From Anaerobacillus sp. CMMVII (GTDB lineage: Bacteria > Bacillota > Bacilli > Bacillales > Anaerobacillaceae), in NCBI RefSeq assembly GCF_025377685.1, contig NZ_JACEHK010000016.1, positions 1 through 64,000 on the forward strand: a stretch of 64,000 nt of DNA. Direction: 5' to 3'. Of this stretch, positions 35,677-46,343 are shown in pieces. A model generated the notes under the pieces. The model did not search any database. It had not been told where the DNA came from and was given only the letters and a program-made list of their open reading frames with translations. The translations under genes were made by a program, and so were the position numbers. How positions within the stretch are numbered: position 1 is the first letter of the stretch; each line of letters opens with the position of its first letter.

Positions 35677-36567
35677 ATGTTAGTTAGTATGACTGGATAT
35701 GGTCAAGCGGGTAATAGAAAATGAAAACTTCAAAATTAATGTTGAGATTAAATCCATTAATCATCGATTTCAGAAATTACGATTCGAATGCCTCGTCAAT
35801 TTTTATTTTTAGAAGATAAACTCAAAAAACAAGTGAGCCGTTACATACAGCGTGGCAAGGTTGATATCTTTTTAACTGTAGAGGGGGAAGGATTAGTACA
35901 AAGAACTCTGCAGGTTGATTGGACCTTATTAGAGGAATTTTATCAGAGGCATGCTGAAGCTCAAAAGCGGCTTCAAGTTACTCAACCACTTTCTTTAGAT
36001 AGGTTGCTCCTTCATCCCGATGTGGCTACAATATTAGAAAAAGAAATTCAATCCGAAAATCTTGCCACAGATATATTAGCAACTACTGAAAAGGCAGCAA
36101 TTGAATTGCTACAGATGCGTCAAAAAGAAGGATCTGCTCTTGCGCTTGATTTTAAACAAAGATTGAGTAAGGTAAGGTCTTTAGCTTTGGATATTTCACA
36201 ACAAGCACCTAAAGTAGTAGAGGCCTACCACAATCGGTTAGTGAAACGAGTGGTTGAATTTTTGGATGGTAAAATAGAAATCGAAGAAGGTCGATTGCTC
36301 ACCGAGGTAGCAATTTTTGCAGATAAAAGCGAATATTGATGAGGAATTGACGAGGTTAAATAGTCACTTTGAGCAATTTTTAGGTATTATCAAAAAGTGC
36401 GTCTAATCTTCCGGTCGGCAGAAAACTTGATTTTCTAGTACAAGAAATGAATAGGGAAGTAAATACCATTGGTTCAAAATCAAATGATATACATATCAAC
36501 AAACAAGTAGTAGAGTTAAAAGCAGAATTAGAGAAAATAAAAAGAACAGGTTCAAAATGTTGAATAA
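35677..36567 (+). pseudogene. yloC: YloC/YicC family endoribonuclease-like protein, multiply frameshifted as read
   Basis: The family N-terminus MLVSMTGYGQA opens at 35677, and family blocks continue in three frames: [71 protein letters not shown]. Five one-base changes are needed: extra G near 35710, missing T in the CGATTTCAG run near 35766, extra A near 36328, extra A near 36393, extra A near 36540. E. coli YicC is an RNase; the Bacillus role is less clear. So many clustered run errors point to a poor-quality consensus here. Promoter and ribosome-binding site are weak. Confidence 0.85.
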
Positions 36568-36594
36568 TAATCATTTTATAGAGCTGTGTCTGAT

Positions 36595-36695
36595 TGAATT
36601 TCATGATTCATACAAATAAACAACATTTAGTTGAGAATGATTTTTCTCGACTAAATATAGTATCCTAGTGATAAAAAATAAGATTTATGAAATTC
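36595..36695. repeat. TGAATTTCAT-type intergenic element, copy C
   Basis: Begins TGAATTTCATGATTCA and ends ATGAAATTC. It has an inner hairpin ATTTAGTTGAGAA / TTCTCGACTAAAT. Fills most of the yloC-remA gap. Confidence 0.6.
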
Positions 36696-36763
36696 TTAAG
36701 ATAAAAAAGGTGTTAAAGTGGTTAGAAATCTGGTTATAATATAAAGATGGGCAGGGGAAAACA

Positions 36764-37025
36764 ATGAATATTAAACTTATTAATATTGGCTTTGGCAATA
36801 TTGTTTCAGCAAATCGAAATCATTTCTATTGTAAGTCCAGAAATCAGCACCAATTAACGTATTATCCAAGAAGCTAGAGAACGAAACATGTTAATCGATG
36901 CTACATATGGAAGAAGAACGAGAGCTGTGATTATTGCTGATAGTGATCATGTCATTTTATCTGCTGTTCAACCGGAAACAGTAGCACAACGACTATCTAA
37001 TAAAGACGATGTTTCTGAAGACTAA
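36764..37025 (+). pseudogene. remA: RemA, biofilm matrix regulator, frameshifted as read
   Basis: RemA is a small DNA-binding activator of matrix and osmoprotection genes, normally about 87-89 residues. N-terminus NIKLINIGFGNIVSAN and C-terminal [36 protein letters not shown] are unmistakable. Between them three one-base changes are needed: extra A near 36816, extra A near 36841, missing A near 36857. With these, [25 protein letters not shown] is restored. A TATAAT at 36735-36740 may belong to its promoter. It sits before gmk as in B. subtilis. Confidence 0.92.
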
Positions 37026-37182
37026 ACTGAATGAGGTAACAACTTCTATTCCCGCTAATGCTTCATTAGCTGGAGTTTTATAATACTATTCAAAATGAGT
37101 GTCATTATACAAATAGAGGTATCTTCTTGGATAAATCGTAAAACACTAAAAAAGTAAAATTTTTCAAAACTTGGAAAAATGT

Positions 37183-37322
37183 CTAGCTTCAGCACGATTC
37201 ATCTGGAAAATGATCTGCAGGAAATTGTTTAAAAGTTTTTCTGTCAGAGCATTTACTTTTGGTGGCTAGGTAGGGAAAAAGCCACTACACTTTTTCCTAG
37301 AGCGCTTGCGCTTTTCTTGTAG
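37183..37322. repeat. GTCTAGCT-type Bacillus intergenic repeat, diverged copy 2
   Basis: Begins GTCTAGCTTCAGCACGATTC and ends GAGCGCTTGCGCTTTTCTTG, the end seen in many such Bacillus elements; the middle differs from the copy at 3858. It lies just upstream of gmk. The rest of the remA-gmk gap (37026-37182) shows no gene or clear signal. Confidence 0.6.
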
Positions 37323-37339
37323 AAATGGATTTGGAGGTA

Positions 37340-37957
37340 ATGATGAAAAAAGAAAGAGGTTTACTAATAGTTCTTTCTGGTCCGTCTGGTGTAGGGAAGG
37401 GTACAGTTTGTGGAGCCCTTCGAAAACAAGACACTGATATTTTATACTCTGTTTCGGCAACAACCCGTACTCCTCGAGAAGGGGAAATTGATGGGGTGAA
37501 CTATTTCTTTAAAACGCGAGAACAGTTTGAAGAAATGATTAAACATGATCAGCTTTTAGAATGGGCGGAGTATGTTGGCAACTTCTACGGGACCCCTGTT
37601 GATTACGTAGAAAAAACATTAAGCGAAGGCAAAGATATTATTCTTGAAATTGAGGTGCAAGGTGCACTAAAAGTTCGGGAAAAATTTGCCGAAGGCGTGT
37701 TTATATTTTTAATGCCGCCTAGCCTTGCTGAATTACGAAATCGGATTGTTAACCGTGGTACTGAAACCGAAGATCTGATTAACAACCGTATGACAGTAGC
37801 TAAAGATGAAATAGAGATGATGGACAAATACGACTATGTTGTTGAAAATGATGAAGTTCATCTTGCAGTCGAAAGAATTAAAGCTATCGTTATAGCTGAG
37901 CATTGCCGCAAAGATCGGTTAATACAAAAATATCAACAATTAGTGGAGGCTGAGTAA
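37340..37957 (+). CDS. gmk: Guanylate kinase
   Basis: Phosphorylates GMP to GDP. P-loop [14 protein letters not shown]-binding region [13 protein letters not shown] and [10 protein letters not shown] are present. ATG 37340 (or 37343, adjacent) follows GGAGG at 37333-37337; the upstream ATG 37325 is rejected because it precedes the ribosome-binding site. About 205 residues. The stop abuts the rpoZ start. Confidence 0.96.
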   Translation: MMKKERGLLIVLSGPSGVGKGTVCGALRKQDTDILYSVSATTRTPREGEIDGVNYFFKTREQFEEMIKHDQLLEWAEYVGNFYGTPVDYVEKTLSEGKDIILEIEVQGALKVREKFAEGVFIFLMPPSLAELRNRIVNRGTETEDLINNRMTVAKDEIEMMDKYDYVVENDEVHLAVERIKAIVIAEHCRKDRLIQKYQQLVEAE

Positions 37958-38167
37958 ATGTTATATCCATCAATCGATAATCTATTAACGAAACTAGACT
38001 CAAAGTATACGTTGGTAACAGTTTCGTCAAAACGAGCACGCTACCTAAAAGAGTCCAATGAGAGAGACTTAATGGTAGTGAAACCTAAGTCATATAAACA
38101 AGTCGGCAAAGCACTTGAGGAAATTTCTTCAGGACAATTATCTTTTAAACGTAGAGAAGAAGAATAA
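37958..38167 (+). CDS. rpoZ: RNA polymerase omega subunit
   Basis: 69 residues with the omega core ([30 protein letters not shown] ... [14 protein letters not shown]-like region, here [18 protein letters not shown]). It begins directly at the gmk stop, as in other Bacillus. Confidence 0.95.
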   Translation: MLYPSIDNLLTKLDSKYTLVTVSSKRARYLKESNERDLMVVKPKSYKQVGKALEEISSGQLSFKRREEE

Positions 38168-38427
38168 ATAGCAAAAGGGGATGACTCAAAAGGGTAACAG
38201 CCCCCCTATAATATTACTTAGAGAATGTACCTTTTTATTAAAGGTTTTTCACTAAATAATATATAATAGGGAGTGGTTAAACCATAACTAAGGGTCACCT
38301 CTTTTTATTATGGTTTTAGTAAAGTATGTACATATATTCTCAGTTACTATTTTAAATACGTAAATGTCGGACTATTTAAGTTTATAAAAATTAAAATTAA
38401 CTTATCGATGCTTATGGAGGAGATCTT
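38168..38427. other. Gap rpoZ-coaBC: possible promoter, no gene seen
   Basis: AT-rich. TATAAT-like boxes occur near 38260-38267, and an inverted pair AACCATA / TATGGTT lies near 38279 and 38320. No T tract or known riboswitch is visible. Confidence 0.4.
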
Positions 38428-39636
38428 ATGTTAAAGGGGAAAAAGGTTTTATTATGTGTGTCTGGTGGCATAGCTGTTTATAAAGCTTGTGCTCTCACTA
38501 GTAAGCTCACGCAAGCAGGTGCCACTGTAAAAGTTGTTATGACTGAAGGAGCGACAAAGTTTGTAACCCCACTTACTTTTCAAGCACTTTCTAGGGAACC
38601 GGTTTATGTCGATACATTTGAAGAACAAGATCCAACAAAAATTACTCACATAGATGTAGCGGATTGGGCAGATGTTGTTTTAATAGCGCCTGCGACAGCA
38701 AATATAATTGGGAAAATTGCTAATGGGATAGCAGATGACCTTATCTCGACGATGATACTTGCGACAACTGCACCTGTTCTAATAGCACCTGCAATGAATG
38801 TACATATGTATGATCATCCGGCGGTAAAAGCAAACATTCATAAGCTAAAATCTTTTGGTTATCAATTTTTAGAGCCAAGTGAAGGGTATCTAGCTTGTGG
38901 TTATGTAGGTAAGGGAAGACTGATGGAACCCGAGGCGATTTTAACGTATCTTGAAACGTACTTTGAAACCAAAACATCATTATTGGCTCGAAAAGCAATA
39001 TTAGTAACTGCTGGGCCTACACAAGAAAAACTTGATCCGGTCCGTTACTTCACGAACCGATCATCAGGAAAAATGGGATACGCGATTGCGGAAGAAGCCG
39101 CAAAACGTGGGGCCAACGTTATCTTAGTTTCTGGACCGACGAACATACAACCTCCTCCAAATGTACAATTCATTTCTGTCACAAGTGCTCAAGAAATGTT
39201 TGATAAAGTAATGTTCTACTATAAAGAGGTTGATATAGTTATTAAATCCGCTGCCGTTGCAGATTACCGTCCAAAACAAGTGTCAGGACAAAAAATAAAA
39301 AAACAGCCAAATGACTGGGCCGTTGAAATGGAACGAACAATTGATATATTAAATACGTTAGGAGAACAAAAAGCTCATCAACTTCTTATAGGATTTGCAG
39401 CAGAAAGTGAACAACTTGAGCTTTATGCTAAAGACAAATTAACACGAAAAAATTTAGATATGATTGTTGCAAATAGTATTGTTCAAGAAGGGGCGGGTTT
39501 TCAAGGTGACACTAATATTGTGACACTCATCAAAAAAGACGGTTCAAACGTTTCGCTTCCATTAATGAGTAAAAAGGAAGTTGCAAGTAAGATAATGAAT
39601 GAAGTAGAAAGTTTGTTAAAGGAAAATGAGAAATGA
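38428..39636 (+). CDS. coaBC: Bifunctional CoaBC (phosphopantothenoylcysteine synthetase/decarboxylase)
   Basis: Makes 4'-phosphopantetheine for coenzyme A. 402 residues. The N-terminal flavin CoaC half has GGIAVYKA, PAMNVHMYDHPAV and the CGYVGKGRL Cys. The CoaB half has TAGPTQEKLDPVRYFTNRSSGKMG and AAVADYRP. Start after GGAGGAG. Overlaps priA by four bases. Confidence 0.97.
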   Translation: MLKGKKVLLCVSGGIAVYKACALTSKLTQAGATVKVVMTEGATKFVTPLTFQALSREPVYVDTFEEQDPTKITHIDVADWADVVLIAPATANIIGKIANGIADDLISTMILATTAPVLIAPAMNVHMYDHPAVKANIHKLKSFGYQFLEPSEGYLACGYVGKGRLMEPEAILTYLETYFETKTSLLARKAILVTAGPTQEKLDPVRYFTNRSSGKMGYAIAEEAAKRGANVILVSGPTNIQPPPNVQFISVTSAQEMFDKVMFYYKEVDIVIKSAAVADYRPKQVSGQKIKKQPNDWAVEMERTIDILNTLGEQKAHQLLIGFAAESEQLELYAKDKLTRKNLDMIVANSIVQEGAGFQGDTNIVTLIKKDGSNVSLPLMSKKEVASKIMNEVESLLKENEK

Positions 39637-42050
39637 TTGTAAAAGTTGTCGTTGATGTTCCCACTGGTGGAACTGATCGTCTATTCGACTATAAAGTACC
39701 TCCCCATTTAGAAGAAATTATTGAAAGTGGTATGAGAGTAGTTATTCCTTTTGGACCTAGAAAGGTTCAGGGATTCGTCATTTCAATTGGAAATGAAACC
39801 AATGTTGCTAAGCTAAAGGAAATTGAAGAAGTACTTGATGTTACGCCGGTTTTAACACCAGAGCTCCTTGCTTTAGGCGATTGGCTGACTACAAGTGCCC
39901 TATGTTTTAAAATTACTGCATTTCAAGCGATGCTGCCTGCAGCTTTAAAAGCTAAATATAAAAAAGAAGTGAGGATTAGTGATTCGAATTTATTGCCTCA
40001 ACTTCCTTCCGATTTGAGAAAGTGGTTTGAATATCGAGAAGTTGTCATATGGGAAGAATTCCTAGCAACTGGTGACAAGCAATTACTTTCTTCAATTAAA
40101 ACGGCGGTTAAGGCTGGTTATTTGGAAATTATTTATCAAGTGAATGATAAAGTAACACAAAAGATAATGAAAGTTGTTTCCCCCGTCTCATATGAGAGTT
40201 TGGAACAGAACCTTGAGGAATTGGATAATCGAGCCCAAAAGCAAAAACAAGTCATTGAGTTTTTTTTGAAGCAGCCCAATTCAATTACAATAACAGAACT
40301 TATTGAGCGAACGGGCACAACGAGAAGCACGATCAAATCTTTAGTAGATAAGGTTATTTTATCTGAAAGAGAAGTAGAAGTATCACGGGATCCTTATGCT
40401 AATCGGACCTTCAAGAAAACCGTCCCTATGCAATTAACGAAAACTCAACAATCAGTTATTGAACCTATCTACAAAACAATAGCCGATCAACAGCACAAGA
40501 CGTTTTTAATTCATGGTGTAACAGGGAGCGGTAAGACGGAAGTTTACCTACAATCGATTGCTAAGGTTCTAGAACAAGGCAAGGAAGCAATAGTACTAGT
40601 ACCCGAAATTTCCCTAACACCGCAAATGGTGCAACGGTTTAAGGAGCGGTTTGGCTCACTTGTTGCTGTTCTTCATAGTGGGCTCTCTACTGGTGAAAAA
40701 TATGATGAATGGCGAAAAATTCATAATGATCAAGTAAAGGTTGTTGTTGGCGCGAGGTCAGCCATATTTGCTCCCTTTAAGAATATCGGCATTATTATCA
40801 TTGATGAGGAACATGAAGCAACATATAAACAGGAAGAAAACCCCCGCTATCATGCCAGAGATGTAGCCATACAACGTGCAAGCTTCTACAACTGCCCTTT
40901 ACTATTAGGAAGTGCCACTCCATCACTTGAAACATATGCTAGAGCAAAAAAGAACGTTTACCATTTATTGGAAATGTTAGAACGGGTAAATGAGGTTAAA
41001 TTGCCAACTGTAGATATTATTGATATGCGTGAAGAATTAAAAGCGGGCAATCGTTCCATGTTTTCTAATAGGCTTTACGAAAAGCTTTCAGAGCGGCTTA
41101 GCCGAGGGGAGCAAAGTGTATTATTTTTAAATAGGCGTGGGTATTCAACGTTTATAATGTGTCGAGACTGTGGGTATGTGGCCGAGTGTCCTCATTGTGA
41201 TATATCTTTGACTTATCACCAAACAAGTCGTTCATTAAAATGTCATTACTGTGGTCATCAAGAAATAATGCCTAAAACCTGTGGAAGCTGTAATAGTGAG
41301 CATATACGTTTTTTTGGTTCTGGTACCCAAAAGGTAGAAGAGGAAATAGCAAAAGTATTTCCAGGTGCTAGGGTAATAAGAATGGACGTAGATACGACAA
41401 GGAAAAAAGGTGCCCACGAGAGACTGCTAACCCAGTTTGGCGAAGGTAAAGCAGACATTCTTTTAGGGACACAAATGATCGCAAAGGGACTAGACTTTCC
41501 TAATATTACGTTAGTGGGTGTTCTAGCTGCAGACTCTATGCTTCACCTTCCTGATTTTCGAGCAAGTGAACGAACATTTCAGCTTTTAACTCAAGTTAGT
41601 GGTCGAGCTGGACGTCATCAACTTCCTGGAGAGGTCGTTATTCAAACCTATACTCCCGAACATTATAGTATTGACCTTGTAAAAAATCATGATTTTATTG
41701 CGTTCTTTGAAAGAGAGATGGGCATCAGGAAGCTTCAAAGTTATCCTCCATATTACTTTATCACAGTTATTCAAGTGTCACATCCTGAAATCACAAAGGT
41801 CATCGAGATTACCGACAAAATTGCTGCATTTGTAAAGAGATCCTTATCGGAAAAGTCCATTGTATTAGGCCCTGTTGCCTGTTCGATACCGAGGATCAAA
41901 GATAGATATCGATATCAATGCATGATAAAATACAAAAATGAACCTAGCTTGGTTTCTATTCTAAAAGAAGTACTCGAAAATTATAAACAAGAGATGAACC
42001 GGGGACCCTTACAAGTTTCCATTGATATGAATCCTTTTGTCCTAATGTAG
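39633..42050 (+). CDS. priA: Primosomal protein N' (PriA helicase)
   Basis: Restarts stalled replication forks. 805 residues: an N-terminal DNA-binding domain, Walker A GVTGSGKTEVYLQ, DEEH in IIIIDEEHEATYKQ, then zinc-binding cysteines (CRDCGYVAECPHC ... CHYCGH ... CGSCNSEHIRFFGSGTQKVEEE), and a helicase C domain with QVSGRAGR. ATGA overlap with coaBC. The stop codon is followed at once by a heptamer array rather than by def. Confidence 0.97.
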   Translation: MIVKVVVDVPTGGTDRLFDYKVPPHLEEIIESGMRVVIPFGPRKVQGFVISIGNETNVAKLKEIEEVLDVTPVLTPELLALGDWLTTSALCFKITAFQAMLPAALKAKYKKEVRISDSNLLPQLPSDLRKWFEYREVVIWEEFLATGDKQLLSSIKTAVKAGYLEIIYQVNDKVTQKIMKVVSPVSYESLEQNLEELDNRAQKQKQVIEFFLKQPNSITITELIERTGTTRSTIKSLVDKVILSEREVEVSRDPYANRTFKKTVPMQLTKTQQSVIEPIYKTIADQQHKTFLIHGVTGSGKTEVYLQSIAKVLEQGKEAIVLVPEISLTPQMVQRFKERFGSLVAVLHSGLSTGEKYDEWRKIHNDQVKVVVGARSAIFAPFKNIGIIIIDEEHEATYKQEENPRYHARDVAIQRASFYNCPLLLGSATPSLETYARAKKNVYHLLEMLERVNEVKLPTVDIIDMREELKAGNRSMFSNRLYEKLSERLSRGEQSVLFLNRRGYSTFIMCRDCGYVAECPHCDISLTYHQTSRSLKCHYCGHQEIMPKTCGSCNSEHIRFFGSGTQKVEEEIAKVFPGARVIRMDVDTTRKKGAHERLLTQFGEGKADILLGTQMIAKGLDFPNITLVGVLAADSMLHLPDFRASERTFQLLTQVSGRAGRHQLPGEVVIQTYTPEHYSIDLVKNHDFIAFFEREMGIRKLQSYPPYYFITVIQVSHPEITKVIEITDKIAAFVKRSLSEKSIVLGPVACSIPRIKDRYRYQCMIKYKNEPSLVSILKEVLENYKQEMNRGPLQVSIDMNPFVLM

Positions 42051-42139
42051 GTTTGAGTTTTGAGTGTAGAGTTAATGTTTGTAATCCTTCGAAGCATTGA
42101 CTTAACTAACTCAAAACTCCTTACTCAAAACTCTAAACT
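42050..42139. repeat. Heptamer-array inverted repeat element H4
   Basis: Begins at the last base of the priA stop. Left arm GTTTGAG, TTTTGAG, TGTAGAG units; core TCGAAGCATTG (42089-42099); right arm (42109-42139) CTCAAAA, CTCCTTA, CTCAAAA, CTCTAAA, complementary to the left. It separates priA and fmt, where B. subtilis has def. Confidence 0.75.
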
Positions 42140-42160
42140 AAATTAATGAGGTGTTTTTTG

Positions 42161-43102
42161 ATGCGAGTTGTATTTATGGGAACTCCTGATTTTTCAGTTC
42201 CTGTTTTGAAGCGTTTAATTGAAGATGGCTATGAGATTGTTGGTGTCGTCACACAACCAGACCGTCCTAAAGGGAGAAAAAAAGAATTAACACCACCCCC
42301 TGTCAAAGTAGAAGCATTAAAACATGGGCTTGAAATCATCCAGCCAGAAAAGCTAAAACGTACGGAAGATCTTCAGCAAGTGTTAGATTTACAGCCAGAC
42401 CTTGTAGTTACGGCTGCATTTGGTCAAATTCTACCGAAACAACTTTTAGATACTCCAAAATACGGATGTATTAATGTACATGCTTCATTATTGCCGGAAT
42501 ATCGTGGTGGGGCTCCAATTCACCAAGCGATCATTGACGGAAAAGCAGAAACAGGAATTACGATTATGTACATGGTCGAAAAATTAGATGCAGGAGATAT
42601 TTTAACACAAGCTAAGGTAGATATAGTAGAAGAGGACCATGTTGGTACATTACATAATAAATTAAGTGTAATTGGCGCAGAATTATTATCACATACAATT
42701 CCAAATCTTGTTGCTGGAAAAATTACACCAATAAAACAAGATGATGAGAAGGTTACTTTCGCTCCGAATATTAGTCGTGAAAAAGAAAAAATCAATTGGA
42801 ACAATGGTGGCGTATCGATCTATAACCAAATTCGTGGTCTTCACCCATGGCCAGTCGCTTATACTTTGTTTCAAGAACAGCCATTAAAGATTTGGTGGGC
42901 TGAGAAAGTAGTGAAACAAACTGATGGTCTACCAGGTACAATTGTCTCTATAGAAAAAGATGGATTTATTGTTAGTACCGGAGATGAAACATCTATTAAA
43001 ATCACTGATCTTCAGCCTTCAGGAAAAAAACGGATGACTGCTGAACAGTTTCTAAGAGGAGCTGGAGGAGATTTAACAGTAGGGATTAGGTTAGGAGAAT
43101 AA
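42161..43102 (+). CDS. fmt: Methionyl-tRNA formyltransferase
   Basis: Formylates initiator Met-tRNA. Start ATG 42161 ([19 protein letters not shown]) after a GAGGTG; 313 residues. Motif [22 protein letters not shown] carries the catalytic residues. The usual partner def (peptide deformylase) is not beside it. Confidence 0.96.
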   Translation: MRVVFMGTPDFSVPVLKRLIEDGYEIVGVVTQPDRPKGRKKELTPPPVKVEALKHGLEIIQPEKLKRTEDLQQVLDLQPDLVVTAAFGQILPKQLLDTPKYGCINVHASLLPEYRGGAPIHQAIIDGKAETGITIMYMVEKLDAGDILTQAKVDIVEEDHVGTLHNKLSVIGAELLSHTIPNLVAGKITPIKQDDEKVTFAPNISREKEKINWNNGGVSIYNQIRGLHPWPVAYTLFQEQPLKIWWAEKVVKQTDGLPGTIVSIEKDGFIVSTGDETSIKITDLQPSGKKRMTAEQFLRGAGGDLTVGIRLGE

Positions 43103-43104
43103 TC

Positions 43105-44454
43105 ATGTCTAAAAAAAATGTTCGCGAGGTAGCATTAGATATTTTACTTCAGATTGAAAAAAGCCAAGCGTATTCAAACCTTCTATTAAATCAGTCAATT
43201 AAACGAGAAAACTTAAATGACAAAGATGTAGGATTGCTTACCGAGATTGTATATGGAACGCTTCAAAGAAAAAACACCTTGGACTACTATTTACAATCGT
43301 TTGTAAAAGGTGGCCTTAAGAAGCTTGATCAATGGGTTCTTGTTCTGCTTCGTCTTTCTTTATACCAAATTGTCTTTTTAGATCGGGTCCCTGAGCGAGC
43401 AGTTGTCCACGAAGCAGTTGAAATTGCCAAGAAAAAAGGTCACAAAGGTATATCAGCGATGGTCAATGGGACGTTACGTTCATTCTTGAGAGAAGGAATT
43501 CCTTCTCTTGATGGTATAAGTGAACCTCATGAAAAATTTGCCTTACAATGGAGCCACCCTAGATGGCTTGTAGATAGGTGGATCGAACAATTTGGTTTGG
43601 AGAAAACAGAGGCTATGTGTAAAATAAATTTACAACCACCTTCCGTCTCAGCCAGGGTCAATCAAGTATTAGTGAAGGATCGAAATGAACTGATCAACTT
43701 GCTAGCAGAAGAAGGAATCGAAGCTGAATTAGGAGACTTGTCAGTAGACGCAGTAAAAGTAGTAAAAGGAACATTACCAAATACGAAATTATTTAAAAAA
43801 GGCTTCCTAACGATTCAAGATGAAAGTTCAATGCTCGTCGCAAGAGCATTAAGCCCAAAACCAGGCATGAGAGTGTTAGATAGCTGTGCTGCACCAGGTG
43901 GGAAAACGACACATATGGCAGAACTTATGAATAATGAGGGCGAAATCTACGCTTTGGATCTTCATGAGCATAAAGTAAAGTTAATTGATGAACAAGCCAG
44001 TAGGCTAAAACTGTCAATTATTAAGACAAAAGCAACTGATAGTCGAAAAGCAGGCGACGAGTTTGAACGAGAGAGCTTTGATTATATTTTAGTAGATGCT
44101 CCCTGTACTGGACTTGGAGTCATTCGTCGGAAACCTGATATCAAATGGCAAAAGAAAAGTGACGATATCGAGAAAATAACGACAATTCAAAAGGATATTT
44201 TAGCTTCGGTTGCTCCTCTCTTAAAAAAAGGTGGTAGACTGGTCTACAGTACATGTACGATTGATGCGCTTGAAAATGAACAAGTTGTCAAAGATTTTTT
44301 GGCTAAGCATAGTAATTTTCAAGCAGACGAGACGTTAAAAGAACGATTACCAGAAAATGTAAAATCATACTGTCATAGTGGAATGGTACAACTGCTACCA
44401 TCTGATTTTGATACAGATGGCTTCTTTATTTCTAGTATGATAAAAAAACAATAA
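43105..44454 (+). CDS. rsmB: 16S rRNA m5C967 methyltransferase RsmB
   Basis: 449 residues. An N-terminal NusB-like RNA-binding domain (VREVALDILLQIEKSQAYSNLLLNQ) precedes a SAM domain with VLDSCAAPGGKTTHMAELM. VDAPCTGLGV and YSTCTIDALENE hold the two cysteines of the m5C mechanism. Confidence 0.95.
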   Translation: MSKKNVREVALDILLQIEKSQAYSNLLLNQSIKRENLNDKDVGLLTEIVYGTLQRKNTLDYYLQSFVKGGLKKLDQWVLVLLRLSLYQIVFLDRVPERAVVHEAVEIAKKKGHKGISAMVNGTLRSFLREGIPSLDGISEPHEKFALQWSHPRWLVDRWIEQFGLEKTEAMCKINLQPPSVSARVNQVLVKDRNELINLLAEEGIEAELGDLSVDAVKVVKGTLPNTKLFKKGFLTIQDESSMLVARALSPKPGMRVLDSCAAPGGKTTHMAELMNNEGEIYALDLHEHKVKLIDEQASRLKLSIIKTKATDSRKAGDEFERESFDYILVDAPCTGLGVIRRKPDIKWQKKSDDIEKITTIQKDILASVAPLLKKGGRLVYSTCTIDALENEQVVKDFLAKHSNFQADETLKERLPENVKSYCHSGMVQLLPSDFDTDGFFISSMIKKQ

Positions 44455-44507
44455 TCGAGGAAGTTCAGTTTGTTGAACGCCTCTAAAAAAAGGTGTGTAA
44501 AATAAGG

Positions 44508-45575
44508 ATGATTGAAATAGAGCGTATAAAACCATCAATTTTTAGCTTGGAATTTGAAACTTTAGAATCATGGTTAAAAGACAATAAAGAGCCAAAATTC
44601 CGTGCAGGGCAAATTTTTGATTGGCTTTATAAAAAAAGAGTGACATCTTTTGAAGAAATGACAAATTTATCAAAGGATTTACGAGATAAGTTGGCGAATG
44701 ATTTTAATTTAACAACGTTAAAAACTTTGACGAAACAGGAGTCAAAAGATGGTACGATAAAATTTTTGTTTGAGCTTCAGGATGGCTATTCAATTGAAAC
44801 TGTTGTGATGCGTCATGACTATGGCAATAGCGTTTGTGTTACGACACAAGTAGGTTGTCGGATTGGCTGTACCTTTTGTGCCTCTACACTAGGTGGCTTA
44901 AAACGAAATTTAGAAGCGGGAGAAATCGTTGCGCAAGTACTTCAATCGCAGCGGTCTCTAGATGAAGTTGATGAACGAGTAAGTTCTGTCGTTGTAATGG
45001 GGATTGGTGAACCATTTGACAATTATGATGCTTTGGTTAGTTTTTTGAAAACAATTAACAATGAAAAAGGCTTGAATATTGGAGCAAGGCACATCACGGT
45101 TTCGACAAGTGGAATTATTCCAAAGATTTATGATTTTGCCAATGAAAAGCTGCAAATCAATTTTGCGATCTCACTCCATGCACCAACAACCGAAATTAGA
45201 ACGGGGCTTATGCCAATAAATAAAGCCTATTCATTGGAGAAACTGATGGATGCTGTTCGTTACTATATAGACAAAACTGGACGAAGAGTGACATTTGAAT
45301 ATGGGCTATTTGGTGGAGTCAATGATCAAGCTGAGCATGCAGAAATGTTAGCAAAATTACTTAAAGGGATAAAGTGTCATGTGAATTTAATTCCTGTAAA
45401 TGATGTTGTTGAAAGAAATTTCGTACGAACGCCAAGAGAGCAAATTTTTAAGTTTGAAAAAATATTAAAAGCACATGGAGTTAATGTTACGATTCGCCGT
45501 GAACAGGGACATGATATTGACGCAGCCTGCGGCCAATTAAGAGCGAAGGAACGTAAAGAAGAAACGAGGGGATAA
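44508..45575 (+). CDS. rlmN: 23S rRNA/tRNA adenine-C2 methyltransferase RlmN
   Basis: Radical-SAM enzyme that methylates A2503 of 23S rRNA. Cluster motif [10 protein letters not shown] and the SAM motif GIGEP are present, plus the late Cys in DAACGQL. Start ATG 44508 about 10 nt after AGGTGTG; the GTG 44493 has no ribosome-binding site. 355 residues. Confidence 0.96.
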   Translation: MIEIERIKPSIFSLEFETLESWLKDNKEPKFRAGQIFDWLYKKRVTSFEEMTNLSKDLRDKLANDFNLTTLKTLTKQESKDGTIKFLFELQDGYSIETVVMRHDYGNSVCVTTQVGCRIGCTFCASTLGGLKRNLEAGEIVAQVLQSQRSLDEVDERVSSVVVMGIGEPFDNYDALVSFLKTINNEKGLNIGARHITVSTSGIIPKIYDFANEKLQINFAISLHAPTTEIRTGLMPINKAYSLEKLMDAVRYYIDKTGRRVTFEYGLFGGVNDQAEHAEMLAKLLKGIKCHVNLIPVNDVVERNFVRTPREQIFKFEKILKAHGVNVTIRREQGHDIDAACGQLRAKERKEETRG

Positions 45576-45578
45576 TCG

Positions 45579-46343
45579 ATGAAAGTGGCATTTAAATCGG
45601 ATGTAGGACAAGTTAGGTCTCATAATGAAGATAACGGAGGCTTTACTCATAATAAAGATGGCATCTTATTAGCGGTCGTTGCTGATGGTATGGGGGGGCA
45701 CCAGGCAGGTGACGTAGCAAGTAAAATGACGATTGAATTATTATCGTCAAAATGGCAAGAAGCAAAAGGAGTTACGACTCCAACGAGTATTGAATTATGG
45801 TTGGAACAATCCATAACTGAAATAAATGCCCATTTGTTTGAACATTCCTTAAAACACCCGCAATGTCAAGGTATGGGGACGACATTAGTTGCAGTAGTTT
45901 GTACTAGCCAATTTGTTACATATGCTCATATAGGGGATAGTCGGGCATATTTACTTAATGGAAACGTCTTTGAACAAAAGACCGAGGATCACACCTTGGT
46001 AAACGAATTGGTTCGATCAGGACAAATAACTCTATTAGAGGCTGAGAATCACCCACGACGCAATGTGATCTTACGTGCACTAGGAACAGAAAGAACTATA
46101 AAAGTTGATATTAAGACAATTGAGTGGGACGAAGGAAGCTTTATTTTGCTTTGTTCTGATGGGCTATCAAATAAAATAAAAGATGAAGAAATGTTCGAAG
46201 TCTTAAAAAAAGATACAAGCCTTGAAGAAAAGGTGGTAGATCTAATAAATGATGCAAATGAACGAGGTGGCGAGGACAATATCTCGGTAGCACTTGTTTT
46301 TAATAGTGACCAAGAAAATCGTGGTGATGGCGATGATAGGTAA
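45579..46343 (+). CDS. prpC: PrpC, PP2C-type Ser/Thr phosphatase
   Basis: 254 residues, Mn-dependent phosphatase that opposes PrkC. Metal motifs [29 protein letters not shown], and the final [11 protein letters not shown] are present. It overlaps the prkC start by about 11 bases, the usual pairing of phosphatase and kinase. Confidence 0.97.
   Translation: MKVAFKSDVGQVRSHNEDNGGFTHNKDGILLAVVADGMGGHQAGDVASKMTIELLSSKWQEAKGVTTPTSIELWLEQSITEINAHLFEHSLKHPQCQGMGTTLVAVVCTSQFVTYAHIGDSRAYLLNGNVFEQKTEDHTLVNELVRSGQITLLEAENHPRRNVILRALGTERTIKVDIKTIEWDEGSFILLCSDGLSNKIKDEEMFEVLKKDTSLEEKVVDLINDANERGGEDNISVALVFNSDQENRGDGDDR

Noticed and set aside
35677-37025. True pseudogenes yloC and remA
   Set aside because: Amino-acid sequence is fully conserved in all pieces, with no substitutions to stop codons; decay would leave missense and nonsense changes too.
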